A DNA stretch of 34,949 nucleotides from Fibrobacteria bacterium (GCA_021155885.1 JAJNBB010000047.1:1-34949), one strand, 5' to 3'. Shown: positions 17,295-25,895, numbered from the stretch's first letter. The notes: a model not told the origin generated them from the sequence alone. Program-made: numbers and translations.

Positions 17295-18143
17295 ATGGCT
17301 CATCCTCGACAAACACGCGCCTTAGGGCTCGTCGCCTTGTGCCTTCTTGCCGCCTGCGGCCGCGAGCGCGCGCATGAAGCGGGCCTGGAGTGGAAAAACG
17401 AGCCGATGGAGGTCGCGTCACGGGTCGAAAATCCCGACGCCCGACAATTGGTCCAGGCGGGCTTCCGCCTGGACGGGGCGATGCCCCGGCGCCTGCTGAA
17501 AGCCCGCGCGGAGGATGCCGGGACACAGGGAGAGGACTCCGTAAACCTGCTTGATTTCGGCGAGGAAACGGCCGCCTTCGCGGCGTTTCAGGAACTGAGT
17601 TCCAACGCCGAGGATTTCGCCGAGGGCTTCGCCCTGCGCGAGGACCGCGTGTATTTTCGACGGGGGGCCTGGGTCGGCAGCATGGGCCTCTGGTCGTGGA
17701 GGGGCATCGCGGAGCTGGAAAACAGCTTGTCGGTGCCCGGGATGCCGGCGGGCACGCGGTACGGCCTGCCCGGCGCATTCGCCTCCCTGATACGGCAGAA
17801 GCGCCTCGAGGGCTCTGAACGTCTTTTGACGCGGGAATTCCTGGGCCTGCCCCTGGACGCGCCCGTGTACGCGGCCCGCTACCAATGCAGCGGGGATACC
17901 GCATGGATCTACGCTTCCGCGCGCGTGGGCCCGGATTTCGGTTTGCGCGTGGCGCGCACCTTCGGCGGCAGCGTGGATTCTTCGCGAGGCGACTTGAGGA
18001 TCGCGGCCAAATCCCAGACCTCGTCCCCCCTCCATTTGCGGTTTTCGGGTCACGGAATGGTGGGAGTGGAGGGCTGTTTCGACGACAGTCTGACGAATTT
18101 TTGGATAAAAATGCAAGCCAGAGCCCTTAAAAACCTCAAATAA
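17295..18143 (+). CDS. Putative lipoprotein, function unknown
   Basis: A 282-residue protein starting at ATG 17295. Its N-terminus is a lipoprotein signal with a basic start (MAHPRQTRALG), a hydrophobic core and lipobox LAAC ending at Cys21. The mature domain contains NLLDFGEETAAFAAFQEL, DRVYFRRGAWVGSMGLW and a C-terminal Cys-containing segment (GVEGCFDD). I recognise no family. The frame stays open far upstream, but that part overlaps the preceding gene and has no signal peptide. It starts 47 bases after the iron-sulfur protein gene, so it may belong to the same operon. Confidence 0.75.
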   Translation: MAHPRQTRALGLVALCLLAACGRERAHEAGLEWKNEPMEVASRVENPDARQLVQAGFRLDGAMPRRLLKARAEDAGTQGEDSVNLLDFGEETAAFAAFQELSSNAEDFAEGFALREDRVYFRRGAWVGSMGLWSWRGIAELENSLSVPGMPAGTRYGLPGAFASLIRQKRLEGSERLLTREFLGLPLDAPVYAARYQCSGDTAWIYASARVGPDFGLRVARTFGGSVDSSRGDLRIAAKSQTSSPLHLRFSGHGMVGVEGCFDDSLTNFWIKMQARALKNLK

Positions 18144-18174
18144 CGCCTAAGGCTTTAAATTTTGCAAATTTCGA

Positions 18175-18204
18175 TTGACAATGGCCCGGTCTCGGCGCTA
18201 TTTA
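18175..18204 (+). promoter_or_regulatory. Strong sigma70-type promoter of the hc1-like gene
   Basis: A consensus -35 TTGACA (18175-18180) and TATTTA (18199-18204) are separated by 18 bases, with an AT-rich stretch (18154-18172) just upstream that could act as an UP element. This is the clearest promoter in the window. It fits an abundant nucleoid protein. Confidence 0.75.
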
Positions 18205-18250
18205 CTCTTAAACGGCGTTTTAATCCGTTTTGTCATCCAAAGGAGAACGT

Positions 18251-18436
18251 ATGAGCCATATCCAGGCCCTCGAAACTGAAATCGCCTCCCTCAAGGAAGA
18301 ATTTGAGAAGTTCGAGCGTGGTAACAAATCCGCAGGAACCCGCGCCCGCAAGGTTCTTCAGAACATCAAGCGCATTTCGCAGGACATCCGGATCCAGATT
18401 CAGACCGCGAAGAAGAGCGAAGACAAGCAGGGCTGA
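18251..18436 (+). CDS. Histone H1-like DNA-binding protein (Hc1 type)
   Basis: A 61-residue, lysine/arginine-rich helical protein. The family's hallmark is plain: EKFERGNKSAGTRARKVLQN followed by IKRISQDIR, which matches the GNKAAGTRxRK-LQxLKxLAQxIR pattern I know from Bacteroidetes histone H1-like proteins. These bind DNA and compact the nucleoid. The start is ATG 18251 with AAAGGAG (18239-18245) 5 bases upstream; an earlier in-frame start at 18230 would leave that site inside the gene. It has its own strong promoter and terminator, so it is a monocistronic, probably highly expressed gene. Confidence 0.85.
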   Translation: MSHIQALETEIASLKEEFEKFERGNKSAGTRARKVLQNIKRISQDIRIQIQTAKKSEDKQG

Positions 18437-18462
18437 TCCGGACGGCTTTCGGTTCTCCAGGG

Positions 18463-18490
18463 AGCGCTCCTTCGGGGGCGCTTTTTTTTT
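18463..18490 (+). terminator. Rho-independent terminator of the hc1-like gene
   Basis: AGCGCTCC (18463-18470) pairs with GGGGCGCT (18475-18482, one wobble) around a TTCG tetraloop, followed by a nine-T run to 18490. mreB begins 35 bases later, so mreB needs its own promoter or read-through. Confidence 0.93.
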
Positions 18491-18524
18491 GACGGACCGC
18501 GTAAATCACAGTTTTTTCTAGGTT

Positions 18525-19580
18525 ATGCGGCTCACGCAGTTTTTTAAAGGGGCCGCAGTGTTCGGAGCAATTTCCAGCGATATCGGCATTGATTTAGGCA
18601 CCGCGAATACGCTCGTCCACGTGGGCGGCCGCGGCATCGTGATTAACGAACCGTCCGTGGTGGCGGTGGACCGCCGCACGAACAAGGTGGTCGCGATCGG
18701 GCACGAGGCCAAGCTCATGCTCGGCCGCACGCCCGGCGAAATCATCGCCGTGCGTCCGATGAAGGACGGCGTGATCGCCGACTTCCAGCTGGTGGAAAGC
18801 CTGCTGACCCGCCTCATCAAGACGGCGCAGAAATACCCCCTGTTCTTCCTGCGCCCGCGCATCGTGGTCGGCGTGCCCTCGGGCATCACCGAGGTCGAAA
18901 AGCGCGCGGTGCTCGACGCGGCCCGCAAGGCCGGCGCGCGCGAGGTCCATCTCGTGGCCGAGCCGATGGCTGCCGCGATCGGGATGGGCATTCCCGTCGA
19001 GGACCCGAGCGGCAACATGATCATCGACATCGGCGGCGGCACCTCGGAGATCGCGGTCATCGCGCTCTACGGCATCGTGTGCGACGCGTCGGTGCGCGTC
19101 GGCGGCGACGAGATGGACGAGGCCATCATCAGCTACCTCAAGAAGAACTACAACCTTCTGGTCGGCGAGAGCATGGCCGAGAAGATCAAGATGCAGATCG
19201 GGTCGGCCTTCCCGCTGGAACCCGAGCTCGAGATGGAGGTGAAGGGCCGCGACCTCGTCGCGGGCGTTCCCCACACGCTGAAGCTGACCTCCGCCGAGAT
19301 CCGCGAGGCGCTCGCCGAGCCGGTCAACGCGATCGTCGAGGCCGTGCGCCGCGCGCTCGAGCAGACGCCGCCGGAGCTTTCGGCGGACTTGATGGACAAG
19401 GGCATCGTGATGACGGGCGGCGGCGCGCAGCTGCGCGGCCTCGACGAGCTCCTGCGCCGCGAGACCGGCCTGCCGGTGAACGTCATCGACGACCCGCTGG
19501 TGTGCGTCTGCAAGGGCACCGCCCGCATCCTCGAGGACATGGACAAGTACTACAAGGTCCTGATGGACTCCCAGCGCTGA
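18525..19580 (+). CDS. mreB: Rod-shape-determining actin homologue MreB
   Basis: Cytoplasmic actin-like filament protein that guides the cell-elongation machinery. The 351-residue product shows the actin-fold phosphate loops SSDIGIDLGTANTLVHV (phosphate 1) and IIDIGGGTSEIAVIA (phosphate 2). The adenosine motif is GIVMTGGGAQLRGLD, and VGVPSGITEVEKRAV matches MreB exactly. The N-terminal MRLTQFFKGAAVFG stretch could serve as a membrane-targeting helix. First gene of a five-gene cell-shape operon; the ribosome-binding site before ATG 18525 is weak. Confidence 0.98.
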   Translation: MRLTQFFKGAAVFGAISSDIGIDLGTANTLVHVGGRGIVINEPSVVAVDRRTNKVVAIGHEAKLMLGRTPGEIIAVRPMKDGVIADFQLVESLLTRLIKTAQKYPLFFLRPRIVVGVPSGITEVEKRAVLDAARKAGAREVHLVAEPMAAAIGMGIPVEDPSGNMIIDIGGGTSEIAVIALYGIVCDASVRVGGDEMDEAIISYLKKNYNLLVGESMAEKIKMQIGSAFPLEPELEMEVKGRDLVAGVPHTLKLTSAEIREALAEPVNAIVEAVRRALEQTPPELSADLMDKGIVMTGGGAQLRGLDELLRRETGLPVNVIDDPLVCVCKGTARILEDMDKYYKVLMDSQR

Positions 19581-19608
19581 AACGCGCGGGGGGACGGGCG
19601 GCTACGCG

Positions 19609-20466
19609 GTGAACATTCTGGAATGGCTGCGCAAGGCGCTCACGGTCTGGAACGGGGCCTTTTCCTTCCTGCTCGCCGTGGTTTTTTCCGGCGCCCTGCT
19701 TTCGCTCGACCTTTCGGGCAAGCGCGTTTTTCATGAGGTCATGATCGGGACGGTGCTTTTCCCCGTGCAGGCCGTGCTTTCCCGGTTCGACGGCACCGTG
19801 GGCATCTACGGCGAGAACCGGCGCCTGACGCGCGAGAACGCGGCCCTGCGCGCCGAGAACGACTGGCTGCGCCAGATGTACCGCCAAGCCCCGCGCCTCG
19901 CGGGCATGGACCGCTTTCAGCAATCGACCTCGCTCCGCCTCAAGCCCGTGCGCGTCGTGGCGCAGGACGCCGGGCGCTTCCAGACGGCCTGGGTGATCGA
20001 CCTCGGGGAGGCCGATTCGATCCGCGTGAACATGCCCGTGCTCACCTCTCGGGGCGTGGTCGGCAAGACCATCAAGACCTATCCCGGGCATAGCCTGGTT
20101 CAGCTCCTGTCCGACCCGGCCTTCAAGGTTTCGGTGCTTTCAGACCGCAGCCGCGCGCGCGGCATTCTCGAGGCCGACGGCCCCGAGCGGCTGGTCGCGC
20201 GCTTCCCGGCCGGATCGGACGTCGCGCGCGGCGACACGCTGATGACGACCGGCTTGGGCGGGGTGTTCCCGAAGGGACTGCGCGTCGGCGCCGCCGGGCG
20301 CGAGATCACGCGGCAGGAAAAGGAAAATCAGGACGTGATGCGCTCGTTCCGCGTCGAGTCGTTCCAGCGCCTGAACACCGTGGAAGAGGCCTTCGTCCTG
20401 ATCAAAAAGGATTCCTGGGAACTGGGAACCCCGCCCGAAGAAGCGCAAGGAGACACGCTGCCATGA
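19609..20466 (+). CDS. mreC: Rod-shape-determining protein MreC
   Basis: Bitopic inner-membrane protein whose periplasmic part activates the MrdA-RodA wall synthase. 285 residues from GTG at 19609. A transmembrane helix lies at about 17-36 (FSFLLAVVFSGALLSLDLSG). A coiled coil follows at about 65-92 (NRRLTRENAALRAENDWL), then the beta-domain with GVVGKTIKTYPGHSLVQLL and a GLGGVFPKGLRVG motif typical of MreC. It starts 28 bases after mreB and its stop overlaps the mreD start (ATGA at 20463-20466). Confidence 0.95.
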   Translation: MNILEWLRKALTVWNGAFSFLLAVVFSGALLSLDLSGKRVFHEVMIGTVLFPVQAVLSRFDGTVGIYGENRRLTRENAALRAENDWLRQMYRQAPRLAGMDRFQQSTSLRLKPVRVVAQDAGRFQTAWVIDLGEADSIRVNMPVLTSRGVVGKTIKTYPGHSLVQLLSDPAFKVSVLSDRSRARGILEADGPERLVARFPAGSDVARGDTLMTTGLGGVFPKGLRVGAAGREITRQEKENQDVMRSFRVESFQRLNTVEEAFVLIKKDSWELGTPPEEAQGDTLP

Positions 20467-20951
20467 ACGCGCGCCACGGCTGGCTTCTCGACATCGTGAT
20501 TCTGCTGGGCGCGCTCCTGTTGCAGCAGACCTTGGTGCGCTGGCTGGCCATCGGCTCGGTCCGCCCCGACCTGATCCTGATCGCCCTCACCGCCGTCGCG
20601 CTGCGACACGGTCCCATCGCGGGGCTCTACGCGGGCGTGGTCCTGGGCCTGGTCCAGGACATTTACGTGGTGGAAACGCTCGGGGCCAACGTCCTGGCCA
20701 AGGCCATGGTGGGTTACGCCATGGGATTCTTCGAGGAAAAGGTCATGAAGGTGATGGCCGCCACCCGGGTGCTGCTGCTGGCGGCGGCCCTGATGTTGCA
20801 CGACGTGCTCTTCTACGTCGCCGCGGGCTACCGGGGCGGCTTCTTCTGGGAGGCCCTGCTGCGGCAATCCCTGCCTTCGGCCGTTTACACCTTGGTGCTC
20901 GGGGCCGTGGCCTTTTATTTCGCGACGGGCTTCAAACCCCGGGAAACTTGA
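20463..20951 (+). CDS. mreD: Rod-shape-determining protein MreD
   Basis: A 162-residue polytopic inner-membrane protein of the elongasome. About five hydrophobic helices are visible, including WLLDIVILLGALLLQQTLV, LILIALTAVALRHGPIAGL, and the family-typical GLYAGVVLGLVQDIYVVETL followed by GANVLAKAMVGYAMG. Its position between mreC and mrdA confirms the call. Start and stop overlap both neighbours (ATGA with mreC, TTGA with mrdA), so translation is coupled. Confidence 0.93.
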   Translation: MNARHGWLLDIVILLGALLLQQTLVRWLAIGSVRPDLILIALTAVALRHGPIAGLYAGVVLGLVQDIYVVETLGANVLAKAMVGYAMGFFEEKVMKVMAATRVLLLAAALMLHDVLFYVAAGYRGGFFWEALLRQSLPSAVYTLVLGAVAFYFATGFKPRET

Positions 20952-22807
20952 GTCCCTTGAGCCGCGCCTCCTCCAACCGGCTTGACGATCCCCAGTACCG
21001 GACCGGAGTGGCGCGCGCCCTGCTTTTCTTCGTGCTGGCGGCCCTGCTGGTCCTCGTCTTCCGCCTGTTCTATCTCCAGATCATCCAGGGCGGCTACCAT
21101 AAGTCCCTGTCCGAGCAGAACAGCATCCGCCTGCAGGTGATCAAGGCCCCGCGCGGGCTCATTTACGACCGGCACGGGACCATCATCGCCCGCAACCGGC
21201 CCTCGTACCAGATCGCGATCCTCCCGACCGAGCTTCGCCGGGGCGAGCCCATCCTCGAGAAGCTGCTTCGTTTTCGCGACAGCACGGGCCACGCGCTGTT
21301 CGACTCGGCGCACGTGGCCTGGAGCCTGGACCGCGCCCGCTGGCGGAAGTTCCAGCCCCTGGTCATTTACGAGGACGCCCCCTTCGAGGTGGTGTCTTTG
21401 GTCGAGGAGCATCAAAGCGACCTTCCGGGGATCGTGACGATCGTGGAGTCCCGCCGGGCCTACCCCTTCGGGGCCGCCGCGGGCCATACGCTGGGCTATA
21501 TGGACGAGGTGAAGGAAGACGAGGTGACCGTGCGCGAGGGCGGCATCCTTCCCGACAGCGTGCTGCCGTACGCGCGCGGCGATCGGATCGGCCGCAAGGG
21601 GCTGGAGCGCCAATACGAGGCGCAGTTCCGCGGCCGCGACGGCCTGCGCTACGTCAAGGTCAACGCCTTCGGCAAGCAGATCGAGGTGATCGACAACATG
21701 CCCCAGCGCGATCCCGAGGCCGGCCGCAACGTGTACACCACTTTGGACATGAAGCTCCAGGTGCTGGCCGAGTCCCTGCTCACCGACTCCGTGCGCGGCG
21801 CGGTGGTGGCCCTGGACCCCCGCACGGGCGAGGTGCTGGTGATGGCCTCGTCGCCGCGCCTGGACGGGAACGTGTTCTCCCTGAGCCGCGAGAAACGCGC
21901 CCGGGAATGGGCGCGGCTCGCGCTCGACCCCCGGCGGCCCCTGAACAACCGCGCCGTCAGCGGGGGGTACGAGCCCGCGTCGACCTTCAAGGGCATCGTC
22001 TCGCTCGCGGGCTTCGAGGGCGGCCTGAATCCCGACGGCCACATGCCGCGCGCCTGCCACGGAGGGTACCGTTTCGGCAACCGCGTCTGGAGATGCTGGG
22101 AGGAGAAGGGACACGGCTACACCAACGCCGTCACGGCCTTCATGCAGTCCTGCGACGTCTATTACTACCAGGTCGGCCTGATGGTCGGATTGCGCCGAAT
22201 CAACGAGATCGCCCGCCGCTTCGGGCTGGGGGAAAAGACCGGCATCGATCTAGACGACGAGCGCAGCGGCCTGCTGATGGACTCGGCCGTGTACGTCCAG
22301 CGCTTCGCCAAGAAGGGCTGGCGCTGGCCGCGCGGCATGATCCTGAACCTCTCCATCGGCCAGGGCCAGATCGCGACCCCGGTCCAGCTCGCCAACTACA
22401 TGGCGGGCATGGCGAACGGCCATGCGATCTACCGTCCGCACTTTTTGCGCGAGGTCCGGGACCCGAAGGGCCACCTCGTCCGGCGGGCCCGGAGCGAGGT
22501 CCTGCATGACCTCAAGCTCAGCCCCGCCGAGCACGAATTGATTGTGAAGTCCCTCTCGGAGGTCGTGAACGGGTCGCATGGCACGGGCAGCCGCGCCCGC
22601 GTCCCGGGCGTCTGGGTCGGCGGCAAGACCGGGTCGGCAGAAAACCCCCATGGCGACCTGACCCACGCGCTGTTCATCGGCGCGGCGCCCCTCGACGACC
22701 CGCGCATCGCCGTCGCGGTGGTGATGGAAAACGTCGGCCACGGCGGCTCGAACGCCGCGCCCATCGCAGGAGCCATCATGAAGAGGTTTTTCCAAAATGC
22801 TCCGTAG
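20948..22807 (+). CDS. mrdA: Penicillin-binding protein 2 (elongasome transpeptidase)
   Basis: Class B penicillin-binding protein that cross-links peptidoglycan during cell elongation, partner of RodA. 619 residues. An N-terminal transmembrane helix (ALLFFVLAALLVLVFRLF) is followed by the pedestal with APRGLIYDRHG and the transpeptidase domain. The nucleophile is Ser345 in PASTFKG (SxxK), the second motif is Ser401-Cys-Asp in MQSCDVYYY, and the third is Lys560 in GGKTGSAE. The start TTG at 20948 overlaps the mreD stop; another in-frame TTG at 20957 is possible. The last 11 bases overlap rodA. Confidence 0.97.
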   Translation: MSPLSRASSNRLDDPQYRTGVARALLFFVLAALLVLVFRLFYLQIIQGGYHKSLSEQNSIRLQVIKAPRGLIYDRHGTIIARNRPSYQIAILPTELRRGEPILEKLLRFRDSTGHALFDSAHVAWSLDRARWRKFQPLVIYEDAPFEVVSLVEEHQSDLPGIVTIVESRRAYPFGAAAGHTLGYMDEVKEDEVTVREGGILPDSVLPYARGDRIGRKGLERQYEAQFRGRDGLRYVKVNAFGKQIEVIDNMPQRDPEAGRNVYTTLDMKLQVLAESLLTDSVRGAVVALDPRTGEVLVMASSPRLDGNVFSLSREKRAREWARLALDPRRPLNNRAVSGGYEPASTFKGIVSLAGFEGGLNPDGHMPRACHGGYRFGNRVWRCWEEKGHGYTNAVTAFMQSCDVYYYQVGLMVGLRRINEIARRFGLGEKTGIDLDDERSGLLMDSAVYVQRFAKKGWRWPRGMILNLSIGQGQIATPVQLANYMAGMANGHAIYRPHFLREVRDPKGHLVRRARSEVLHDLKLSPAEHELIVKSLSEVVNGSHGTGSRARVPGVWVGGKTGSAENPHGDLTHALFIGAAPLDDPRIAVAVVMENVGHGGSNAAPIAGAIMKRFFQNAP

Positions 22808-24014
22808 GGAACGCCACGCCCGCGCCTGGGACTGGGTCCTGCTCGGCACGGTGGGCGCCTTGCTCCTCATCGGCCTCCTGGCCGTGTATTCCGCCACGCG
22901 CGGCGAGACTCAGCACTATTGGCAGAAGCAGATCGTCTTCTCCGCCATCGGCATCGTGTTCGTGGCGGGCATCTACCTTATCCCCCCCCGCGTGTTCTAC
23001 GCGGCCGCCTACCCCCTGTACGGGCTGTCGCTGCTCCCGCTGATCTATATCATCCTGTTCAAGGGCGACTCGCTCGAACGCTGGATCGCCCTCCCCGGCG
23101 GCTTCAACTTGCAGCCGGCCGACCTCACCAAGGTGGCGCTGCTCCTGGCGATGGCGCGCTACCTCTCCTTTCAGTCCGTGGGCCTCGGCCGGCCGCGCAC
23201 CTTGATCACCCCGTTCATCCTGTTCGCCGTGCCCTTCGTGCTCGTTCTCATGCAACCCAACCTCAGCACGGCCCTCAGCTTCGTCTGCATGGCCGCCATG
23301 ATGGCCTTCTTCGCCGGTCTTTCGGCCAAGGACATTTTCTTTCTCGCCACGCCCGTGTTCTCGGTCATATTGACCTTCAACCACTTCGCCTGGGCCGGCC
23401 TCTTCCTTGTGCTGATCTTCGTCATGTGGCGCAACCGCACCAACATCTACACCATGCTGATGTGGATCGTGATCAACATCGGCGCGGGTTACGCCGCCAT
23501 CTTCGTCTGGAACAAGATCCTCTACGCCCACCAGCGCGAGCGCATCCTGACCTTCGTCGACCCCCAGCTCGACCCCCAGGGCGCGGGCTACCAGGTCCTG
23601 CAAAGCAAGGTCGCCATCGGCTCCGGCGGCCTGTTCGGCAAGGGATACCTCAACGGCACGCAAACCAACCTCAGCTTCCTTCCCGAGGAGCACACCGACT
23701 TCATTTTTTCGGTGATCGGCGAACAGTTCGGCTTTTTGGGGTGCATTCTCGTGCTCGGCCTGTTCCTCGTCCTCATGCAGCGCATCCTGCACATCGCCAC
23801 CGACACCCGCAGCCGCTTCACCGCCCTCGCCTCCGTGGGCGTCCTCGGGGTCTTCGCCTTTCACGTGCTCGTCAACATCTCCATGACCATGGGCATGATG
23901 CCCGTCACGGGGTTGCCGCTTCCCTTCCTTTCCTACGGCGGGTCCTTCCTCATATCCTGCATGATCATGCTGGGGATCCTCCTCAACCTCAGGCAGCACG
24001 GGGAGTATTTGTAG
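22797..24014 (+). CDS. rodA: SEDS peptidoglycan glycosyltransferase RodA
   Basis: Inner-membrane glycan polymerase of the elongasome, also called MrdB. 405 residues with about ten transmembrane helices. SEDS signatures are NLQPADLTKVALLLAMARYL (central loop), QSKVAIGSGGLFGKGY, and EEHTDFIFSVIGEQFG, which carries the conserved catalytic Asp. The C-terminal hallmark reads GLPLPFLSYGGSFL. The start ATG at 22797 lies within the end of mrdA, so the pair is coupled. It is the last gene of the cell-shape operon; an inverted heptamer repeat follows 3 bases after its stop. Confidence 0.97.
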   Translation: MLRRERHARAWDWVLLGTVGALLLIGLLAVYSATRGETQHYWQKQIVFSAIGIVFVAGIYLIPPRVFYAAAYPLYGLSLLPLIYIILFKGDSLERWIALPGGFNLQPADLTKVALLLAMARYLSFQSVGLGRPRTLITPFILFAVPFVLVLMQPNLSTALSFVCMAAMMAFFAGLSAKDIFFLATPVFSVILTFNHFAWAGLFLVLIFVMWRNRTNIYTMLMWIVINIGAGYAAIFVWNKILYAHQRERILTFVDPQLDPQGAGYQVLQSKVAIGSGGLFGKGYLNGTQTNLSFLPEEHTDFIFSVIGEQFGFLGCILVLGLFLVLMQRILHIATDTRSRFTALASVGVLGVFAFHVLVNISMTMGMMPVTGLPLPFLSYGGSFLISCMIMLGILLNLRQHGEYL

Positions 24015-24017
24015 AGA

Positions 24018-24144
24018 GGACTTAGGGCTTAGGACTTAGGTAGCAGTCAGAGCGGGACGCTTGGGCGCCCGGGTCCCAGGTTCCGCAGGGTACAAGGCGC
24101 TTCCAAGGTGTTACCCTGCTACCTAAGCCCTAAGTCCTAAGTCC
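24018..24144. repeat. Inverted pair of heptamer arrays between rodA and comF
   Basis: The left arm at 24018-24046 consists of 7-base GGACTTA-type units ending GGTAGCAG. The right arm at 24116-24144 is its reverse complement at 27 of 29 positions. The differences come from the variant unit GGGCTTA sitting in a different place in each arm. The 69-base centre has its own hairpin, GCAGGGTA (24085-24092) with TACCCTGC (24112-24119). It fills nearly all of the 166-base rodA-comF gap. No T-run follows, so it is a structural repeat rather than a standard terminator, though it could slow or protect the operon's 3' end. Confidence 0.85.
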
Positions 24145-24180
24145 CCTTTCCCCCCGCCCACGAAAATTCGTCTAACGCGC

Positions 24181-24936
24181 ATGCGCCCGCTCCGCGTTCT
24201 ATCCCGCCTCTTCCTTTTCCTCGAGGACTGGATCCTCCCTCCGGTATGCGTCCATTGCGGCTTGCGCCGCCGCGCTTCGCTTCCGCTCTGCCGGACTTGC
24301 CTGCGCGCCCTGCGCGACTCCCGTCCCGAAGAAGACGAGGCGGTGTCGGGCCTGCCGTGGGTGCGTTCCCTGTTCCGCATGACGCCGCCCCTGCACGACC
24401 TGATCCACGGGTTCAAATACCGCCACCAGCGGCGGCACATCGCTTTCCTGGCGGAATGGCTGCGCTGGCGGCGGGCCTGGCTGGAGGACCTGGGCCGGTC
24501 TTATGACGCCTTGATCCCCGTGCCCTTGCACGCCGCCCGCCGCCGCGACCGCGGCTACAACCAGGCCGAGCGGCTGGCGGGGGAACTCGCGCGCCAGGAG
24601 GCTCGTGGCGCCGGCCTGGGTCGCCGCGGGGGCCGGCCCGTGCGGACGAGGGGTTTGAAAAGACTCCGCTTTACCGGTACGCAAACGCGACTCAAAAGCG
24701 GGGCGCGCGCCGGGAACCTGGAGGGCGCTTTTCGCGCCGACCCCGGTCTGGTGGCGGGCCAAAGGATTTTGCTCATCGACGATGTCTGCACGACGGGCAG
24801 CACCTTGTCCCACTGCCGCGAGGCCTTGCTGGCCGCGGGCGCGGCGCGGGTCGACGCCCTGACCCTGGCCTGGGTCGAAAAACGAATGAATCCCCGGCCC
24901 GGGGATCTGGAGGCCGTGGCGGGCTTTTTCTCCTGA
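24181..24936 (+). CDS. comF: ComF-family phosphoribosyltransferase-like protein
   Basis: ComF proteins are needed for uptake of transforming DNA in competent bacteria and have a phosphoribosyltransferase fold. The 251-residue product has an N-terminal zinc ribbon, Cys23-x2-Cys26 and Cys37-x2-Cys40. The family motif LIPVPLHAARRRDRGYNQAE follows, then TQTRLKSGARAGNLEGAF, and the PRPP-binding loop ILLIDDVCTTGSTL. The start ATG at 24181 has no clear ribosome-binding site, and no upstream start fits. No other competence gene is nearby. Bacteria that are not known to be competent also carry comF, so competence cannot be inferred from it alone. Confidence 0.93.
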   Translation: MRPLRVLSRLFLFLEDWILPPVCVHCGLRRRASLPLCRTCLRALRDSRPEEDEAVSGLPWVRSLFRMTPPLHDLIHGFKYRHQRRHIAFLAEWLRWRRAWLEDLGRSYDALIPVPLHAARRRDRGYNQAERLAGELARQEARGAGLGRRGGRPVRTRGLKRLRFTGTQTRLKSGARAGNLEGAFRADPGLVAGQRILLIDDVCTTGSTLSHCREALLAAGAARVDALTLAWVEKRMNPRPGDLEAVAGFFS

Positions 24937-24982
24937 ACGTTTTGACTAAGTTAACGGTTTCCCTGAATGCAAAGGAAAACCC

Positions 24983-25594
24983 ATGCAGGCTAGCGGCACG
25001 GAAAACCGGGAATTGATGGCCAGGGCCCGCCTTGCCCTGCGGGGACGATGGGGGCTTGCCGTCGCGGTAACCTTTCTTTATCTGGCCTTGAGCCTCGTAT
25101 TGCAGGCGGTGGACGTAGTGGGCAACCTGGTCTGGTTCGTCCTCGCGGGCCCGCTTACCTTGGGCCTCATGGGAGTGTTTCTGGCGTTTGCACGCGGCGG
25201 GAACGCGCGCTTTCAGGACCTCTTCGAAGGATTCAACCGTTTCGGGACCGCCGTGGGCGCCTACCTGCTCCAGATGTTGTTCATCGTGCTCTGGGCGTTG
25301 CTCTTGATCATCCCGGGACTCATCGCCGCGCTTGCCTATTCCATGACGTTTTACATACTGGCCGACGACCCGTCCTGTCGCGCCGTCGACGCGCTCAAGC
25401 GAAGCAAGGAAATGATGCGCGGCCACAAATGGAAACTGACCTGCCTGTTGTTCCGGTTTTTCGGTTGGCTTTTGCTCACCGTGATCAGCCTGGGCATTGG
25501 GCTGCTGTGGCTGGTTCCGTACGTATCGGTCGCCATGGCGGCGTTTTACGAGGACATCAAGCCCGCGCCGGCGGCAGTGGACGAGGCTCTTTAA
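24983..25594 (+). CDS. DUF975-type integral membrane protein
   Basis: A 203-residue membrane protein with four to five hydrophobic segments, including WGLAVAVTFLYLALSLVLQ, LLQMLFIVLWALLLIIPGLI and FFGWLLLTVISLGIGLLWL. The arrangement around the last two matches DUF975: AYSMTFYILADDPSC, then KRSKEMMRGHKWKL, then GIGLLWLVPYVSVAMAAFY. An AAAGGA ribosome-binding site lies before ATG 24983. The function of the family is unknown. It stands alone, convergent with the small genes on the other strand. Confidence 0.85.
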   Translation: MQASGTENRELMARARLALRGRWGLAVAVTFLYLALSLVLQAVDVVGNLVWFVLAGPLTLGLMGVFLAFARGGNARFQDLFEGFNRFGTAVGAYLLQMLFIVLWALLLIIPGLIAALAYSMTFYILADDPSCRAVDALKRSKEMMRGHKWKLTCLLFRFFGWLLLTVISLGIGLLWLVPYVSVAMAAFYEDIKPAPAAVDEAL

Positions 25595-25598
25595 CGGT

Positions 25599-25886
25599 TC
25601 AGTCGGCCGCTTCCGCGCCTTCGAGGGAGGTCGCCGTGGCGCCGGTCGCGTGGGCCTCGGCATGCCAGGGCCGGTCCAGCGTGATCACCGAATCCTCGCG
25701 CAGCAGGTTCATCAACGGCTTGATCGCGAAGGCGGCCGCTCCCAACGCGATCATGCGTCCGTAGCGGCGAAACCCCCGCGGCAGGAACAGGCCCACGCCC
25801 ACCCCGAAGAGAATGGAGCCCCATTTCAGGGAACGAAGGTCGGAGGCGGTCCATACCTGCACGGGGAATCGCTGGATCGTCGTCAT
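25599..25886 (-). CDS. Mini membrane protein, paralogue B
   Basis: A 95-residue protein I do not recognise. After a short N-terminus it reads VWTASDLRSLKWGSILFG, a Gly-rich hydrophobic segment (GVGVGLFLP), a basic turn (RGFRRYGR) and a second hydrophobic segment (MIALGAAAFAIKPLMNLLR). The tail is soluble and Ala/Glu-rich. This is the same layout as the gene immediately upstream, so the two are tandem duplicates. A strong AGGAGG ribosome-binding site precedes the ATG at 25886-25884. Only 9 bases separate it from the upstream paralogue. Confidence 0.75.
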   Translation of the reverse strand: MTTIQRFPVQVWTASDLRSLKWGSILFGVGVGLFLPRGFRRYGRMIALGAAAFAIKPLMNLLREDSVITLDRPWHAEAHATGATATSLEGAEAAD

Positions 25887-25895
25887 GGCGGCCTC

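Noticed and set aside
24181-24936. Evidence for natural competence
   Set aside because: comF alone is widespread in non-competent bacteria, and no other com genes are in the window.
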